Notes under the pieces: generated by a model
Database searches by the model: none
What the model was told of the DNA's origin: nothing
The model's input: only the letters and a program-made list of their open reading frames with translations
Part shown: positions 7,392-14,769 of the stretch, piece after piece
Numbering within the stretch: position 1 is the first letter of the stretch
How the letters are laid out: each line of letters opens with the position of its first letter
Assembly (NCBI GenBank): GCA_041661865.1
Contig: JBAZTO010000046.1
Coordinates: forward strand, 1 to 32,936
DNA length: 32,936 nt
Source of the DNA: JBAZTO01 sp041661865
Lineage (GTDB): Bacteria > Planctomycetota > Phycisphaerae > SM23-33
Direction: 5' to 3'
Program-made: the position numbers and the translations under genes

Positions 7392-8363
7392 CTAATAGCG
7401 GCACTCGTTCTTGATCGTGTCGATCAGTGTCTCGACGTTTTCCGGCGGCGTGTGCAACGGGATATCGTGGGTGGACAGGATCAGCCCGCCGTCGGGCCTG
7501 CCCAGGACGTCGAAGACGTCCAGAACGTGCCGGCGGACCTCCGCGGCCGTGCCGTCCGGGATGATGAAGCAATTATCCAGCCCGCCGTAGACGGCCATGC
7601 GACCGCCCCAGGTCGCCTTGAACTGCCGGGCGTTATTGAGATGCGGCTGGAGGGGATTGACGGCCACGCCGCCCATGGCGCGGACCATGGGCACAAAGTC
7701 CATCATGGCCCCGTCGCTGTGGAACATCACCGGAACGCCGTGGGCGCGCGCCGTGTCGATCTGCTTGCGCGACAGGTCCAGGCAAAACTCCTGGATCATG
7801 GCCGGCGACATCGCCAGGCCGTGGGCGGTGGCAATGTCTTCCATCATGTACAAGGCCGTGATGCCCATCTTGCATGCCCGTTCCACGGCCGCCGCCTGGA
7901 TCTCGGCAACCCGACACCCAAGGGCCTTGTACTCCTCGGGATGGTCATAGAGGTCGGTATAGAGCGTCTCATAGGTCCGCATGCCGGCGATAACCCCCAG
8001 CGGCGTGGGCATGTCAAGTATCACCGCCTTGTCAGGAAACTCGGCCAGGTCGGCTTGGATCGCCGCGTAGACTTCTTCCTTGCCGGGGTCGGGCAGGCAG
8101 AGCGCCTCGGCCTGGTCCCAGGACTTCAGGCACGAATCGGTCTGCCAGGCCGTGCCATCCTGCTCGATCTGCGTGCCAACGGGAAAACGCAGGTCGGCGA
8201 AGGTCTCGATCACGTCGGCGCCATAACGAGTCACCCGCCAGTGCCGGTGGCCGATGCAGGCTTCGTACTGGGCCATCAGGCGACGGTCCATCCAGAAGTT
8301 GAACGGCGGGCGATCCGGCTTTTGATGCTTCAGGGCCATCAGGAAGCGAGTTTGGGAATCCAT
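7392..8363 (-). CDS. Uroporphyrinogen decarboxylase-family protein (URO-D superfamily, not HemE)
   Basis: 323 aa TIM-barrel protein of the URO-D/cobalamin-methyltransferase superfamily. Family features include the opening RFLMALKHQKPDRPPFNFW, the MFHSDGAMMDFVPMVRAMG block, VNPLQPHLNNARQFKATWGG and the closing GGLILSTHDIPLHTPPENV. The N-terminal Arg-rich substrate motif of true HemE is absent, so heme synthesis is unlikely. Members of this clade are frequent beside sugar importers and glycoside hydrolases in Planctomycetota, but their reaction is unknown; methyl-group transfer or aldol-type cleavage are possibilities. AAGAAGG precedes the ATG. It is the first gene of the minus-strand operon, suggesting a catabolic role for the imported compound. 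Confidence 0.85.
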   Translation of the reverse strand: MDSQTRFLMALKHQKPDRPPFNFWMDRRLMAQYEACIGHRHWRVTRYGADVIETFADLRFPVGTQIEQDGTAWQTDSCLKSWDQAEALCLPDPGKEEVYAAIQADLAEFPDKAVILDMPTPLGVIAGMRTYETLYTDLYDHPEEYKALGCRVAEIQAAAVERACKMGITALYMMEDIATAHGLAMSPAMIQEFCLDLSRKQIDTARAHGVPVMFHSDGAMMDFVPMVRAMGGVAVNPLQPHLNNARQFKATWGGRMAVYGGLDNCFIIPDGTAAEVRRHVLDVFDVLGRPDGGLILSTHDIPLHTPPENVETLIDTIKNECRY

Positions 8364-8435
8364 CGAGAAAACCTTCTTGGCGAGAGCCGATATCCGACAA
8401 TTTCTCGCCGACGACCACCGCCGACGATGTTCGCG

Positions 8436-8463
8436 ATTCTACCGGGCGTTAGCGTCTTAACAA
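8436..8463 (-). promoter_or_regulatory. Putative promoter of the URO-D/ABC operon
   Basis: On the minus strand, TTGTTA (8458-8463) and TAGAAT (8436-8441) are separated by 16 bp and lie about 70 bp upstream of the start at 8363. The -10 context (ACGCCCGGTAGAATCGC) resembles that of the nfeD operon promoter at 18131. Confidence 0.4.
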
Positions 8464-8528
8464 GGCTATTTTCGAGGCCCCCAGGCCTTTGGGTTCTCGT
8501 CAGTGACCAGTTATCTGGCGGATACCGG

Positions 8529-8556
8529 TTGAATATCCGTCCGAGTCAACCATAAT
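8529..8556 (+). promoter_or_regulatory. Putative promoter of the beta-helix/GH116 pair
   Basis: TTGAAT (8529-8534) and CATAAT (8551-8556) are separated by 16 bp, about 70 bp before the ATG at 8628. Together with the minus-strand site it makes this 264-bp gap a divergent control region. Confidence 0.4.
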
Positions 8557-8627
8557 GGTGAACCTGTTTCCACGCCATGCGGCGGGCAGTTCAGATTGGA
8601 AAGCCGGTGAATTCCGGCGAGGAAAGA

Positions 8628-10322
8628 ATGGTCTCGTTTTCCCTGTACACAATCGTTCTGGTAATGGTTGCCCTATTGGCATCGACAATGGCGGCGGGCG
8701 CAACGGCGACGCATGACATAAACATCGTCGATCTCGGGGCCGTCCCTGACGACGGCAAGGACGACTCGCCCGCCCTCCAGAAGGCCATCGAACTGTGCCA
8801 GGCCCGCCCCGGAAGCCGCCTGGTCTTCCCCAAGGGGCAATACGATCTGATGGGGAAAGGCCCCTTCACCTTCACGCAGTGCCGCGACCTGCAAATTGCG
8901 GGCAACGGCAGCCTGCTCCTGTTTGAAGACCTCAGCCAAGGCATCTTCTTCCAGACGTGCCAGAACGTCACGGTCGAGGATCTGATCGTGGACAATCGCA
9001 AGCCGGGGTTCTTTGCGGGCACCCTCACGGCCGTTTCGGCGGAAAACCGCACCGCCGATATCCAGGTGCTGCCGAATTACCCGCTCGACGGGAACATGAC
9101 CATCGGCGCCTGGATGGAATACGAGCCCAATTCCTCCATTCCCTCTTCCAGCGGAATGGAGGCCTATAGCACACCGCCCAGCAAGGCGGAGTTGATCGGC
9201 CCGCAGCTCCTGCGAATGCATCTGCCGGACGTATCCTGGATGCGTCCCGGAACATTCCTGGTCGTCCGCCAGACGGTCTACGGGCAATGCGCTTTTGCGA
9301 CAATCGTCGGGGCCAACTACCAGTTCCGGAACATTACCGTTTACACCGCCGCCGGCATGGGCCTCGTCAGCGATCGATGCGAGAACATCCTGCTGCACAA
9401 GTTCAACGTGCTCCGCCGGGAGGACAGGCACATGTCCACCACGGCCGACGCGACGCATTTTGTGATGTGCCGGGGCACGGTGACGCTGGAGGATTGCACC
9501 TTCGAGGGCATGGGCGACGACGGCACGAACATACACTCCTACTTCCTGCCGGTCCGCCGGATCGACGACCTCACGCTCGATGCGGGCGATAAGCCCCACC
9601 GGGCCCCCCTCACGGGCGACACTGTCGAATTCGTCGGTCCGGATATCCAGCCGTTCGCCACGGCCACGCTCGCCGACGTCACCGTCGATCCGCATACCCA
9701 ACGAGTGACCGTCAAGCTCACCGCTCCGCTCTCGACGCCCCTGCCGGAAGGCACGCTCATGCTGGACGCAACCTGCCTGCCCAAGACGACCATCACGGGC
9801 TGCACGGTCCGGTCGAACCGGGCCCGCGGATTCCTGATCGCCACGCGAGACGTGCTGATTGAGAGAAACACGTTCGAGAATGTCTCCTCTCACGCGATTC
9901 TGGTTGAGAACGACACCAATTATTGGATGGAAGCCGGCCCGACCCGCAATGTGACCCTGCGCGACAACAAGGTCACGCACTGCAATTACGGCGTGGCCAA
10001 GGGGGCCGGCGCCATCCAGGCTTACGCCTACAGCCCGGGGGGGAAGAACCCGCCCGCCGGCGTGCATCAGAACCTGACCATCGAGGGCAACATCGTCACC
10101 GGCACCGATGGCGCGGGCATCGCCGTCCTTTCCTCCTCCAACGTCAAGATCCGCAATAACCGCCTGGACGATTGCTGCCGGAGGGACAAGAAGACGCCTG
10201 GGGCTATCTATCTCGAAAATGTCTCCGACGTGGAGATGCTGGACAATATCATCGGGCCATTGCCCGCCGGCTTCAAGCCGGTGGCTGAAGGCCCCGGCTG
10301 CAAGAACGTCGAGATAAAGTGA
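8628..10322 (+). CDS. Secreted right-handed beta-helix protein, GH110-like (alpha-1,3-galactosidase family)
   Basis: 564 aa. Signal peptide at residues 1-27 (LYTIVLVMVALLASTMAAGA). The mature protein opens with NIVDLGAVPDDGKDDSPALQ, the standard start of pectate-lyase-like beta-helices, followed by many short beta-coil repeats (NVTVEDLIVDN, NYQFRNITVYTAAG, NVTLRDNKVTHCN, NLTIEGNIVTGTD). The segment TADATHFVMCRGTVTLEDC, then FEGMGDDGTNIHS (Asp297-Asp298), resembles the conserved region of GH110 enzymes, which release terminal alpha-1,3-linked galactose with inversion. I chose the start with GAGGAAAG upstream that begins the signal peptide; a longer in-frame start at 8577 lacks these features. 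GH116 follows 36 bp downstream. Beta-helix assignment is firm; GH110 is likely but not proven. Confidence 0.8.
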   Translation: MVSFSLYTIVLVMVALLASTMAAGATATHDINIVDLGAVPDDGKDDSPALQKAIELCQARPGSRLVFPKGQYDLMGKGPFTFTQCRDLQIAGNGSLLLFEDLSQGIFFQTCQNVTVEDLIVDNRKPGFFAGTLTAVSAENRTADIQVLPNYPLDGNMTIGAWMEYEPNSSIPSSSGMEAYSTPPSKAELIGPQLLRMHLPDVSWMRPGTFLVVRQTVYGQCAFATIVGANYQFRNITVYTAAGMGLVSDRCENILLHKFNVLRREDRHMSTTADATHFVMCRGTVTLEDCTFEGMGDDGTNIHSYFLPVRRIDDLTLDAGDKPHRAPLTGDTVEFVGPDIQPFATATLADVTVDPHTQRVTVKLTAPLSTPLPEGTLMLDATCLPKTTITGCTVRSNRARGFLIATRDVLIERNTFENVSSHAILVENDTNYWMEAGPTRNVTLRDNKVTHCNYGVAKGAGAIQAYAYSPGGKNPPAGVHQNLTIEGNIVTGTDGAGIAVLSSSNVKIRNNRLDDCCRRDKKTPGAIYLENVSDVEMLDNIIGPLPAGFKPVAEGPGCKNVEIK

Positions 10323-10358
10323 CCCAGGCCAACCGCTGATCTAACAAGGAAACCATCA

Positions 10359-12932
10359 ATGTTGAAAATGAAAATAAATCCGTCCTGGCCGGTATTGACG
10401 AGTTACGACCAGAAGCACCTGAACCGCATCGCGCTGCCGCTGGGCGGCATCGGGACCGGCACAATTGCCCTGGGCGGGCGCGGCGACCTGCGCGACTGGG
10501 AGATCGTCAACCGTCCGGCCAAGGGATTCCAGCCCGACAAGACCTTCTTTGCCCTGTACGTCAAGTCCGGCAAGGCCCCCGCCGTCGTCAGGGCGTTGGA
10601 GAGCCTTATCGAGCCGCCCTACGAGGGGTCCGGCGGATCGACCGCTCCCAACCACACCTTGCCCCGCTTCCGCAAGTGCAGCTTCGCGGCGGCGTACCCC
10701 CTGGGCCAGGTCATGCTGAGCGATCCGGACGTCCCGGTGGACGTGCGGATCGAGGGCTTCAACCCACTGATCCCCGGCGACGTGGATTCCAGCAGCATTC
10801 CAGCCGCCGTCCTGCGCTTCGTGCTGACCAACAAGACCAATGCTCCGCTGACTGCCGGCGTTTGCGGCACGCTGGCGAACTTCATCGGCACCGACGGCGA
10901 GGAAGGCAAGAGCATCAAGAACGTCAACGTGTTCAGGACGGACACGGGCGTGCGCGGCCTGTTCATGCGATCCGAAGGCGTCGCCCCAACCGCCGCGCAA
11001 TGGGGCAGTCTCGCCCTGGCCGTCGTGGGCGGTGGCGCGGTGACACATCGCACCGCCTGGGCCAACCTCTCCTGGGCCGAGTCCCTGCGGGAATTCTGGG
11101 ACGATTTCGGCGAGGACGGCAAGCTGGAGAACCATTCGGACGAAGGTACTGACGCTCCGCATGGATCGCTGGCGGTGAGTCTGAGGATTCCCCCCCGAGG
11201 CCAAAAGTCCGTCACCTTCCTCGTGGCGTGGCACTTCCCCAACCGCATGACCTGGACGCCGCTCAAAGAGGAGGAGGCCTGCACCTCGCCGGCTGAGTGC
11301 GGCGATGGTTGCTGCGGCCAGAAGAGCAAGGCCGACCCCAACCGCGTGGGAAACTATTACACGACCCGTTACACCGATGCCTGGGACGTGGTGGCCAGGA
11401 CCGCTCCGGCGCTGAAGCAACTGGAGGCCCGGACGGTCAAGTTCGTCACAGCCTTCTGCGCGGCGGACCTGCCGAACGTGGTGAAGGAGGCCGCCCTATA
11501 CAACGCCAGCACGCTTCGCACGCAGACCTGCTTCCGCACGGAGGATGGACGTTTCTACGGATGGGAAGGGTGCGGGGACAAGATCGGCTGCTGCTGGGGC
11601 ACTTGCACGCACGTGTGGAATTACGAACAGACCTCGCCGTATTGGTTTATAGATATCGCCCGTTCCATGCGGGAAGTCGAGTTCGGCCACGAGAGCGAAT
11701 CGGACGGGCTGATGAGCTTCCGCGCGAACCTCCCCCTGGCCGGCCCGCGCTGGAAGCATGCCGCCGCCGACGGACAGATGGGCACGATCATGCGGTTCTA
11801 CCGCGACTGGCAGGTCTCGGGCGACAATGACATGTTCCGCCGGCTGTGGCCCAATGTCCGCAAGGCCCTGGAGTTCGCCTGGATCCCCGGCGGATGGGAC
11901 GCCGACAAGGACGGCGTGATGGAAGGCTGCCAGCACAACACGATGGACGTGGAATACTACGGCCCCAATCCGCAGATGGGCGCCTTGTACCTCGGCGCGC
12001 TGCGGGCCTGCCAGGAGATGGCTCGCTTCGCCGGCGAGGACGACTTCGCCGCCACCTGTGGCCGGTTGTTCGAGAAGGGCAAGGCCTGGATCGACGCCAA
12101 CCTCTTCAACGGGCAGTACTATGAGCACGAGATTCGGCCCCTCAAGGGGCCTTCCGATGTTGCGCCGGGCCTGCAAGCGCACCTGTCGCCGGATGTCTGG
12201 AATCCGTCCGACCCGATCTTCCAACTCGGCGCCGGCTGCCTGGTGGACCAGCTCGTCGGCCAGATGATCGCGCATGTGACGGGCCTGGGGCACCTGTTGG
12301 ACCCCGGCCATATCCGCACGGCCCTGGCCAGCGTCCTGAAGTACAACTTCCGATCGAACATGTACGGCCACTTCAACCACCTGCGGTCGTTCGTGCTCAA
12401 TGACGAGGCGGGCCTGCTGATGGGCACCTACCCGCTGGGCCGGCGGCCCAAGAGGCCCTTCCCCTACTGCAACGAGGTGATGACGGGCTTTGAGTACACC
12501 GCGGCCATCAATATGCTCCAGGAGGGCATGGTCGCCCAGGGGCTCAAGTGCATCGCGGCCATCCGCGACCGCTACGACGGCGCCAAGCGAAGCCCCTTCG
12601 ACGAGGCTGAGTGCGGACACCATTACGCCCGGGCGATGGCTGCCTGGGGCTCGGTGCTGGCCCTCACGGGCTTCCGCTATAGCGGAGTGGACAAGACCAT
12701 GACCTTTACGCCGGCCAAGGGCGGCAAGGCCGTCACCTGGTTCTGGTCCAACGGCGTCGCCTACGGCACCATCACGCAGAAGAACGCCAGGGGTCGCGTC
12801 GAGGCCGCCTTGCAGGTCCTGCATGGGACGCTTGCGTTGAAGAGGCTCATCCTGACCGGCGTAGGCCAGGCCGAAACCGGCGCCGGGACAATTCCTGCCG
12901 GCAGGACGGTGAAGTTCGTGATCGACAAGTAG
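10359..12932 (+). CDS. GH116-family glycoside hydrolase (GBA2-like, DUF608 domain)
   Basis: 857 aa without a signal peptide, so cytoplasmic. The N-terminal block LNRIALPLGGIGTGTIALGG, then GDLRDWEIVNRPAKG, is the hallmark of the GH116 N-terminal beta-domain. The C-terminal (alpha/alpha)6 catalytic half is recognisable from WGTCTHVWNYEQTSPYWFID, the block CQHNTMDVEYYGPNPQMG with its conserved Asp, CNEVMTGFEYTAA and CGHHYARAMAAWGSVLALTG. Family members are retaining beta-glucosidases, beta-xylosidases or glucosylceramidases; which applies here cannot be told. A Cys-rich insert (ACTSPAECGDGCCGQKSKA, about residues 305-325) is unusual and could bind metal. AAGGA lies eight bases before the ATG. 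It probably forms an operon with the upstream beta-helix gene and would act on products brought in by the divergent ABC system. Confidence 0.88.
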   Translation: MLKMKINPSWPVLTSYDQKHLNRIALPLGGIGTGTIALGGRGDLRDWEIVNRPAKGFQPDKTFFALYVKSGKAPAVVRALESLIEPPYEGSGGSTAPNHTLPRFRKCSFAAAYPLGQVMLSDPDVPVDVRIEGFNPLIPGDVDSSSIPAAVLRFVLTNKTNAPLTAGVCGTLANFIGTDGEEGKSIKNVNVFRTDTGVRGLFMRSEGVAPTAAQWGSLALAVVGGGAVTHRTAWANLSWAESLREFWDDFGEDGKLENHSDEGTDAPHGSLAVSLRIPPRGQKSVTFLVAWHFPNRMTWTPLKEEEACTSPAECGDGCCGQKSKADPNRVGNYYTTRYTDAWDVVARTAPALKQLEARTVKFVTAFCAADLPNVVKEAALYNASTLRTQTCFRTEDGRFYGWEGCGDKIGCCWGTCTHVWNYEQTSPYWFIDIARSMREVEFGHESESDGLMSFRANLPLAGPRWKHAAADGQMGTIMRFYRDWQVSGDNDMFRRLWPNVRKALEFAWIPGGWDADKDGVMEGCQHNTMDVEYYGPNPQMGALYLGALRACQEMARFAGEDDFAATCGRLFEKGKAWIDANLFNGQYYEHEIRPLKGPSDVAPGLQAHLSPDVWNPSDPIFQLGAGCLVDQLVGQMIAHVTGLGHLLDPGHIRTALASVLKYNFRSNMYGHFNHLRSFVLNDEAGLLMGTYPLGRRPKRPFPYCNEVMTGFEYTAAINMLQEGMVAQGLKCIAAIRDRYDGAKRSPFDEAECGHHYARAMAAWGSVLALTGFRYSGVDKTMTFTPAKGGKAVTWFWSNGVAYGTITQKNARGRVEAALQVLHGTLALKRLILTGVGQAETGAGTIPAGRTVKFVIDK

Positions 12933-13070
12933 GCCTGGGGCCGCTACGGGCCAGCATGATGAGGTTGACTTGGGTGATTCGTGGTCGCAAACGCCGCGAC
13001 CTGCTTGCGGCAGGCAGGCCACGGCAGCCGCCCGGCACCCCGCACATTCCCGCTCGCTTCGCGCTCGCGG

Positions 13071-13202
13071 CTAGTAATCCTTCACAACTGATTTTGCTGG
13101 TGCCACGGTCAAGCGTTGTTTGCTTGGCCGTGCGGACACCCCCAAGCACACGACGCTTGGGGGTGGCACCAACTCGCAAGTTTTGCCGTGAAGAATTACT
13201 AG
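13071..13202. repeat. Palindromic unit 1: CTAG-bounded element with two 11-bp hairpins
   Basis: The outer inverted repeat is CTAGTAATCCTTCAC (13071-13085) against GTGAAGAATTACTAG (13188-13202), 14 of 15 matching. The core 13099-13170 starts GGTGCCAC and ends GTGGCACC. Hairpin 1 (13104-13132) has arms CACGGTCAAGC and GCTTGGCCGTG with one G-U pair and loop GTTGTTT. Hairpin 2 (13137-13165) has exact 11-bp arms beginning CACCCCC and loop ACACGAC. This looks like a non-autonomous REP/MITE-type element. Confidence 0.8.
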
Positions 13203-13331
13203 GGCTCTGTGACATATCATATGATGGGTGCCACGACTGCGTCGTGTGCAGTCGTGCATAGCGACGACACTGCTGCAAACACCGCAGCAGTGGCACCCGA
13301 TCCATCGTTTGACGTGTAACAGAACACTAGT
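13198..13331. repeat. Palindromic unit 2: CTAG-bounded element with two 9-bp hairpins
   Basis: The outer inverted repeat 13198-13214 against 13315-13331 matches at 14 of 17. The core 13226-13298 starts GGGTGCCAC and ends GTGGCACCC (exact). Hairpin 1 has arms CACGACTGC/GCAGTCGTG and loop GTCGTGT; hairpin 2 has arms CACTGCTGC/GCAGCAGTG and loop AAACACC. The stem sequences differ from unit 1 while the CAC/GTG stem base, GC stem top, seven-base loop and CTAG boundary are kept. It shares the central CTAG with unit 1. Confidence 0.8.
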
Positions 13332-13364
13332 CAATTCGCCGTTCGCGACTCGCGATTCGTGATT

Positions 13365-13383
13365 CACAGGCGGGACGCCTGTG
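13365..13383. repeat. Short hairpin CACAGGCG-GGA-CGCCTGTG
   Basis: Exact 8-bp arms with a 3-base loop, nine bases past the stop of the minus-strand UspA gene. It could end transcription of the nfeD-floA-usp operon, although no T-tract follows. Its wording resembles short interspersed repeats common in planctomycete intergenic DNA. Confidence 0.5.
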
Positions 13384-13391
13384 GTACCAAA

Positions 13392-13862
13392 TCACGGCAT
13401 CTCGAAGGGGTGCTTGGGCGAGCGGACGGTCATGACCGGGCAGGGGCTTTTGCGGACGACCTTGTCGGCGACCGAGCCCATGAGGGCCTCGCGCAGGGCG
13501 GTTCGGCCGTGGGTGCCGATGACCACCAGGTCGATGGATTCCTCGCGGGCGTAGTTGATGATCTCCAGGAACGGCCTGCCGCGACGGACGACCTTGATCA
13601 CCGGCAGATCGGCGGGCAGGCCGGCGGCGAGGAAGTCATCCAGTTGCTTGCGGCTGGAGGCGATCACCTCCTCGACGGGCGGGCCGATGGGCACGGCCGG
13701 CATGTCCGCGGCCAGCCAATACTGCAAATACGCGTCGTCCACGATGTGCAGGCAATGCAGCCGCGCCCCCAGCTTGCCGCACAGGGCGGCGGCGTACTTC
13801 ATGGCCTGGGCCGACAACTCCGAAAAATCCGTGGGATAGAGAATGTTGGCGATCTGGATCAT
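13392..13862 (-). CDS. Universal stress protein, UspA family, ATP-binding type
   Basis: 156 aa single-domain Usp. The N-terminal ANILYPTDFSELSAQAMKYA contains the adenine-contacting Asp, and the C-terminal VIGTHGRTALREALMGSVA fits the Gly-2x-Gly-9x-Gly-Ser motif of the ATP-binding subclass exactly. Such proteins are cytoplasmic dimers raised during stress or starvation. AGGAG precedes the ATG. It lies 14 bp after the membrane-anchored unknown gene and is the last gene of the nfeD-floA set, so it is probably co-transcribed; why a Usp travels with a flotillin operon is not known. Confidence 0.93.
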   Translation of the reverse strand: MIQIANILYPTDFSELSAQAMKYAAALCGKLGARLHCLHIVDDAYLQYWLAADMPAVPIGPPVEEVIASSRKQLDDFLAAGLPADLPVIKVVRRGRPFLEIINYAREESIDLVVIGTHGRTALREALMGSVADKVVRKSPCPVMTVRSPKHPFEMP

Positions 13863-13876
13863 GCTCGCTCCTCGCG

Positions 13877-14581
13877 TTAGATTTCCCAGAACTCCCTGCC
13901 CATGCGGAGGGCCTTGGGCGGAGAGAATATCTCGAAGGCCAAGATGGCCCTGCGAAGGTCACCCAACTGCCCCAGGCTCAGGGCCGGCTCGCCGCGTTCG
14001 ACCGTATCGGCGTCCCACTGCCGGCTGTGGATCTGCGCGATGCGTGCCTCGATGGCGGCGGTGTCGGCCTCGGCCGGCGCGATGGTCGCCATGCGTTGCT
14101 GGCGCCGAAGATCCTCATCCGCCCTCCTCGCCTGCTGCCGGTCCAACTCCCCTTCGACGCGCTGCTCTGGCTCAATCGCGGCCGCGGCGGGCCGGGCGGC
14201 GGGCCGGGCTGCGGCACGAGAGGCCGGCGTGAAGGATCGCTCCCCCGCTTCGGCGGCCTGGCTGGTCTGGAAGGACCGCTGGCCGGCCTCCGCGCCCGAG
14301 CGCATCGCGGTCTGTTCGGCATAGTGTCGCCCGGCGGGCTGGCGCGTCATGGACGGCGAGACCGGCTGGGGCGGCCTGGGCGGCAGGCCCGCCTGTTGGC
14401 GTTCATGCGCCTCGCGCTCAGCGCGGCGGCGATGGTACTCTTCCTCGGCCTTCTTCTGCTGGGCCTTCTCGCCGAACTTCTTTGCAATCGCGCCCACGAT
14501 GAGCACGACCGCCAGGATCGCCAACTGCAACAGGTCGCCCGAGCCGTTGCCGCGTGCCAGGATGTATTGATAACTCAGCAT
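13877..14581 (-). CDS. Membrane-anchored charged protein of unknown function in the floA operon
   Basis: 234 aa. One transmembrane helix near the N-terminus (about residues 17-32, LLQLAILAVVLIVGAI) is followed at once by a Lys/Glu/Arg/Gln-rich helix (KKFGEKAQQKKAEEEYHRRR) likely to form a coiled coil. A low-complexity Pro/Ala/Arg/Gln middle (about 60-150) follows, then a compact C-terminal part (ARIAQIHSRQW to FSPPKALRMGREFWEI) that looks folded. No known family is recognised. Its position between floA and uspA suggests a microdomain-associated or FloA-interacting protein. The ribosome-binding site is weak. The 175-bp gap from floA carries a palindromic half-element, so co-expression with floA is plausible but not assured. 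Confidence 0.75.
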   Translation of the reverse strand: MLSYQYILARGNGSGDLLQLAILAVVLIVGAIAKKFGEKAQQKKAEEEYHRRRAEREAHERQQAGLPPRPPQPVSPSMTRQPAGRHYAEQTAMRSGAEAGQRSFQTSQAAEAGERSFTPASRAAARPAARPAAAAIEPEQRVEGELDRQQARRADEDLRRQQRMATIAPAEADTAAIEARIAQIHSRQWDADTVERGEPALSLGQLGDLRRAILAFEIFSPPKALRMGREFWEI

Positions 14582-14656
14582 ATTAAGCCTGCCATCTGAA
14601 AACCACCATGCCTGTTGAGGCAGCCGGCCTTCACCAACCGGTCCCTTTCCCGGCTA

Positions 14657-14769
14657 CGGACTCCCGACCACCGACTACTCTTCTCAGCCGCACGGCCAAG
14701 CAAACAACGCTTGACCGTGGCACCTGCTGCGGACTCCCGACCGCCAGCGACTCTTCTCAGCCGCGCGGC
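14657..14769. repeat. Diverged 40-bp direct repeat flanking the palindromic half-element
   Basis: A 40-bp segment starting CGGACTCCCGACC and ending with CTCTTCTCAGCCGC plus six more bases occurs at 14657-14696 and at 14730-14769 with several substitutions. The second copy includes the last codons and stop of floA, so the 3' end of floA has been duplicated around the element at 14690-14724. Confidence 0.55.
14690..14724. repeat. Half-copy of palindromic unit 1, inverted
   Basis: These 35 bases are the exact reverse complement of 13099-13133, that is, the left end and hairpin 1 of palindromic unit 1. Stem CACGGCCAAGC/GCTTGACCGTG, loop AAACAAC, ending GTGGCACC. The second hairpin and the CTAG ends are missing. 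Confidence 0.85.

Larger units (their letters stand above)
12933..13391. other. Repeat-rich intergenic region
   Basis: 459 bp with no gene. It holds two tandem palindromic units (13071-13202 and 13198-13331) and a small hairpin at 13365-13383, plus low-complexity phrases of the GCGACTCGCGATTCG type. Nothing else was recognised. Confidence 0.7.

Noticed and set aside
7392..8363. Heme biosynthesis uroporphyrinogen decarboxylase (hemE)
   Set aside because: The N-terminal porphyrin-binding motif is missing and the context is a sugar transport operon.
8673..10067. 464-codon minus-strand frame opposite the beta-helix gene
   Set aside because: It is a shadow. The composition is low-complexity Arg/Gly/Val and no ribosome site or motif supports it.
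11496..13022. 508-codon minus-strand frame opposite the GH116 gene
   Set aside because: It is antisense to conserved GH116 blocks and has no recognisable domain.
13071..13331. CRISPR array
   Set aside because: Only two units, with differing stem sequences, inverted-repeat ends and no constant repeat/variable spacer pattern; no cas genes are present.
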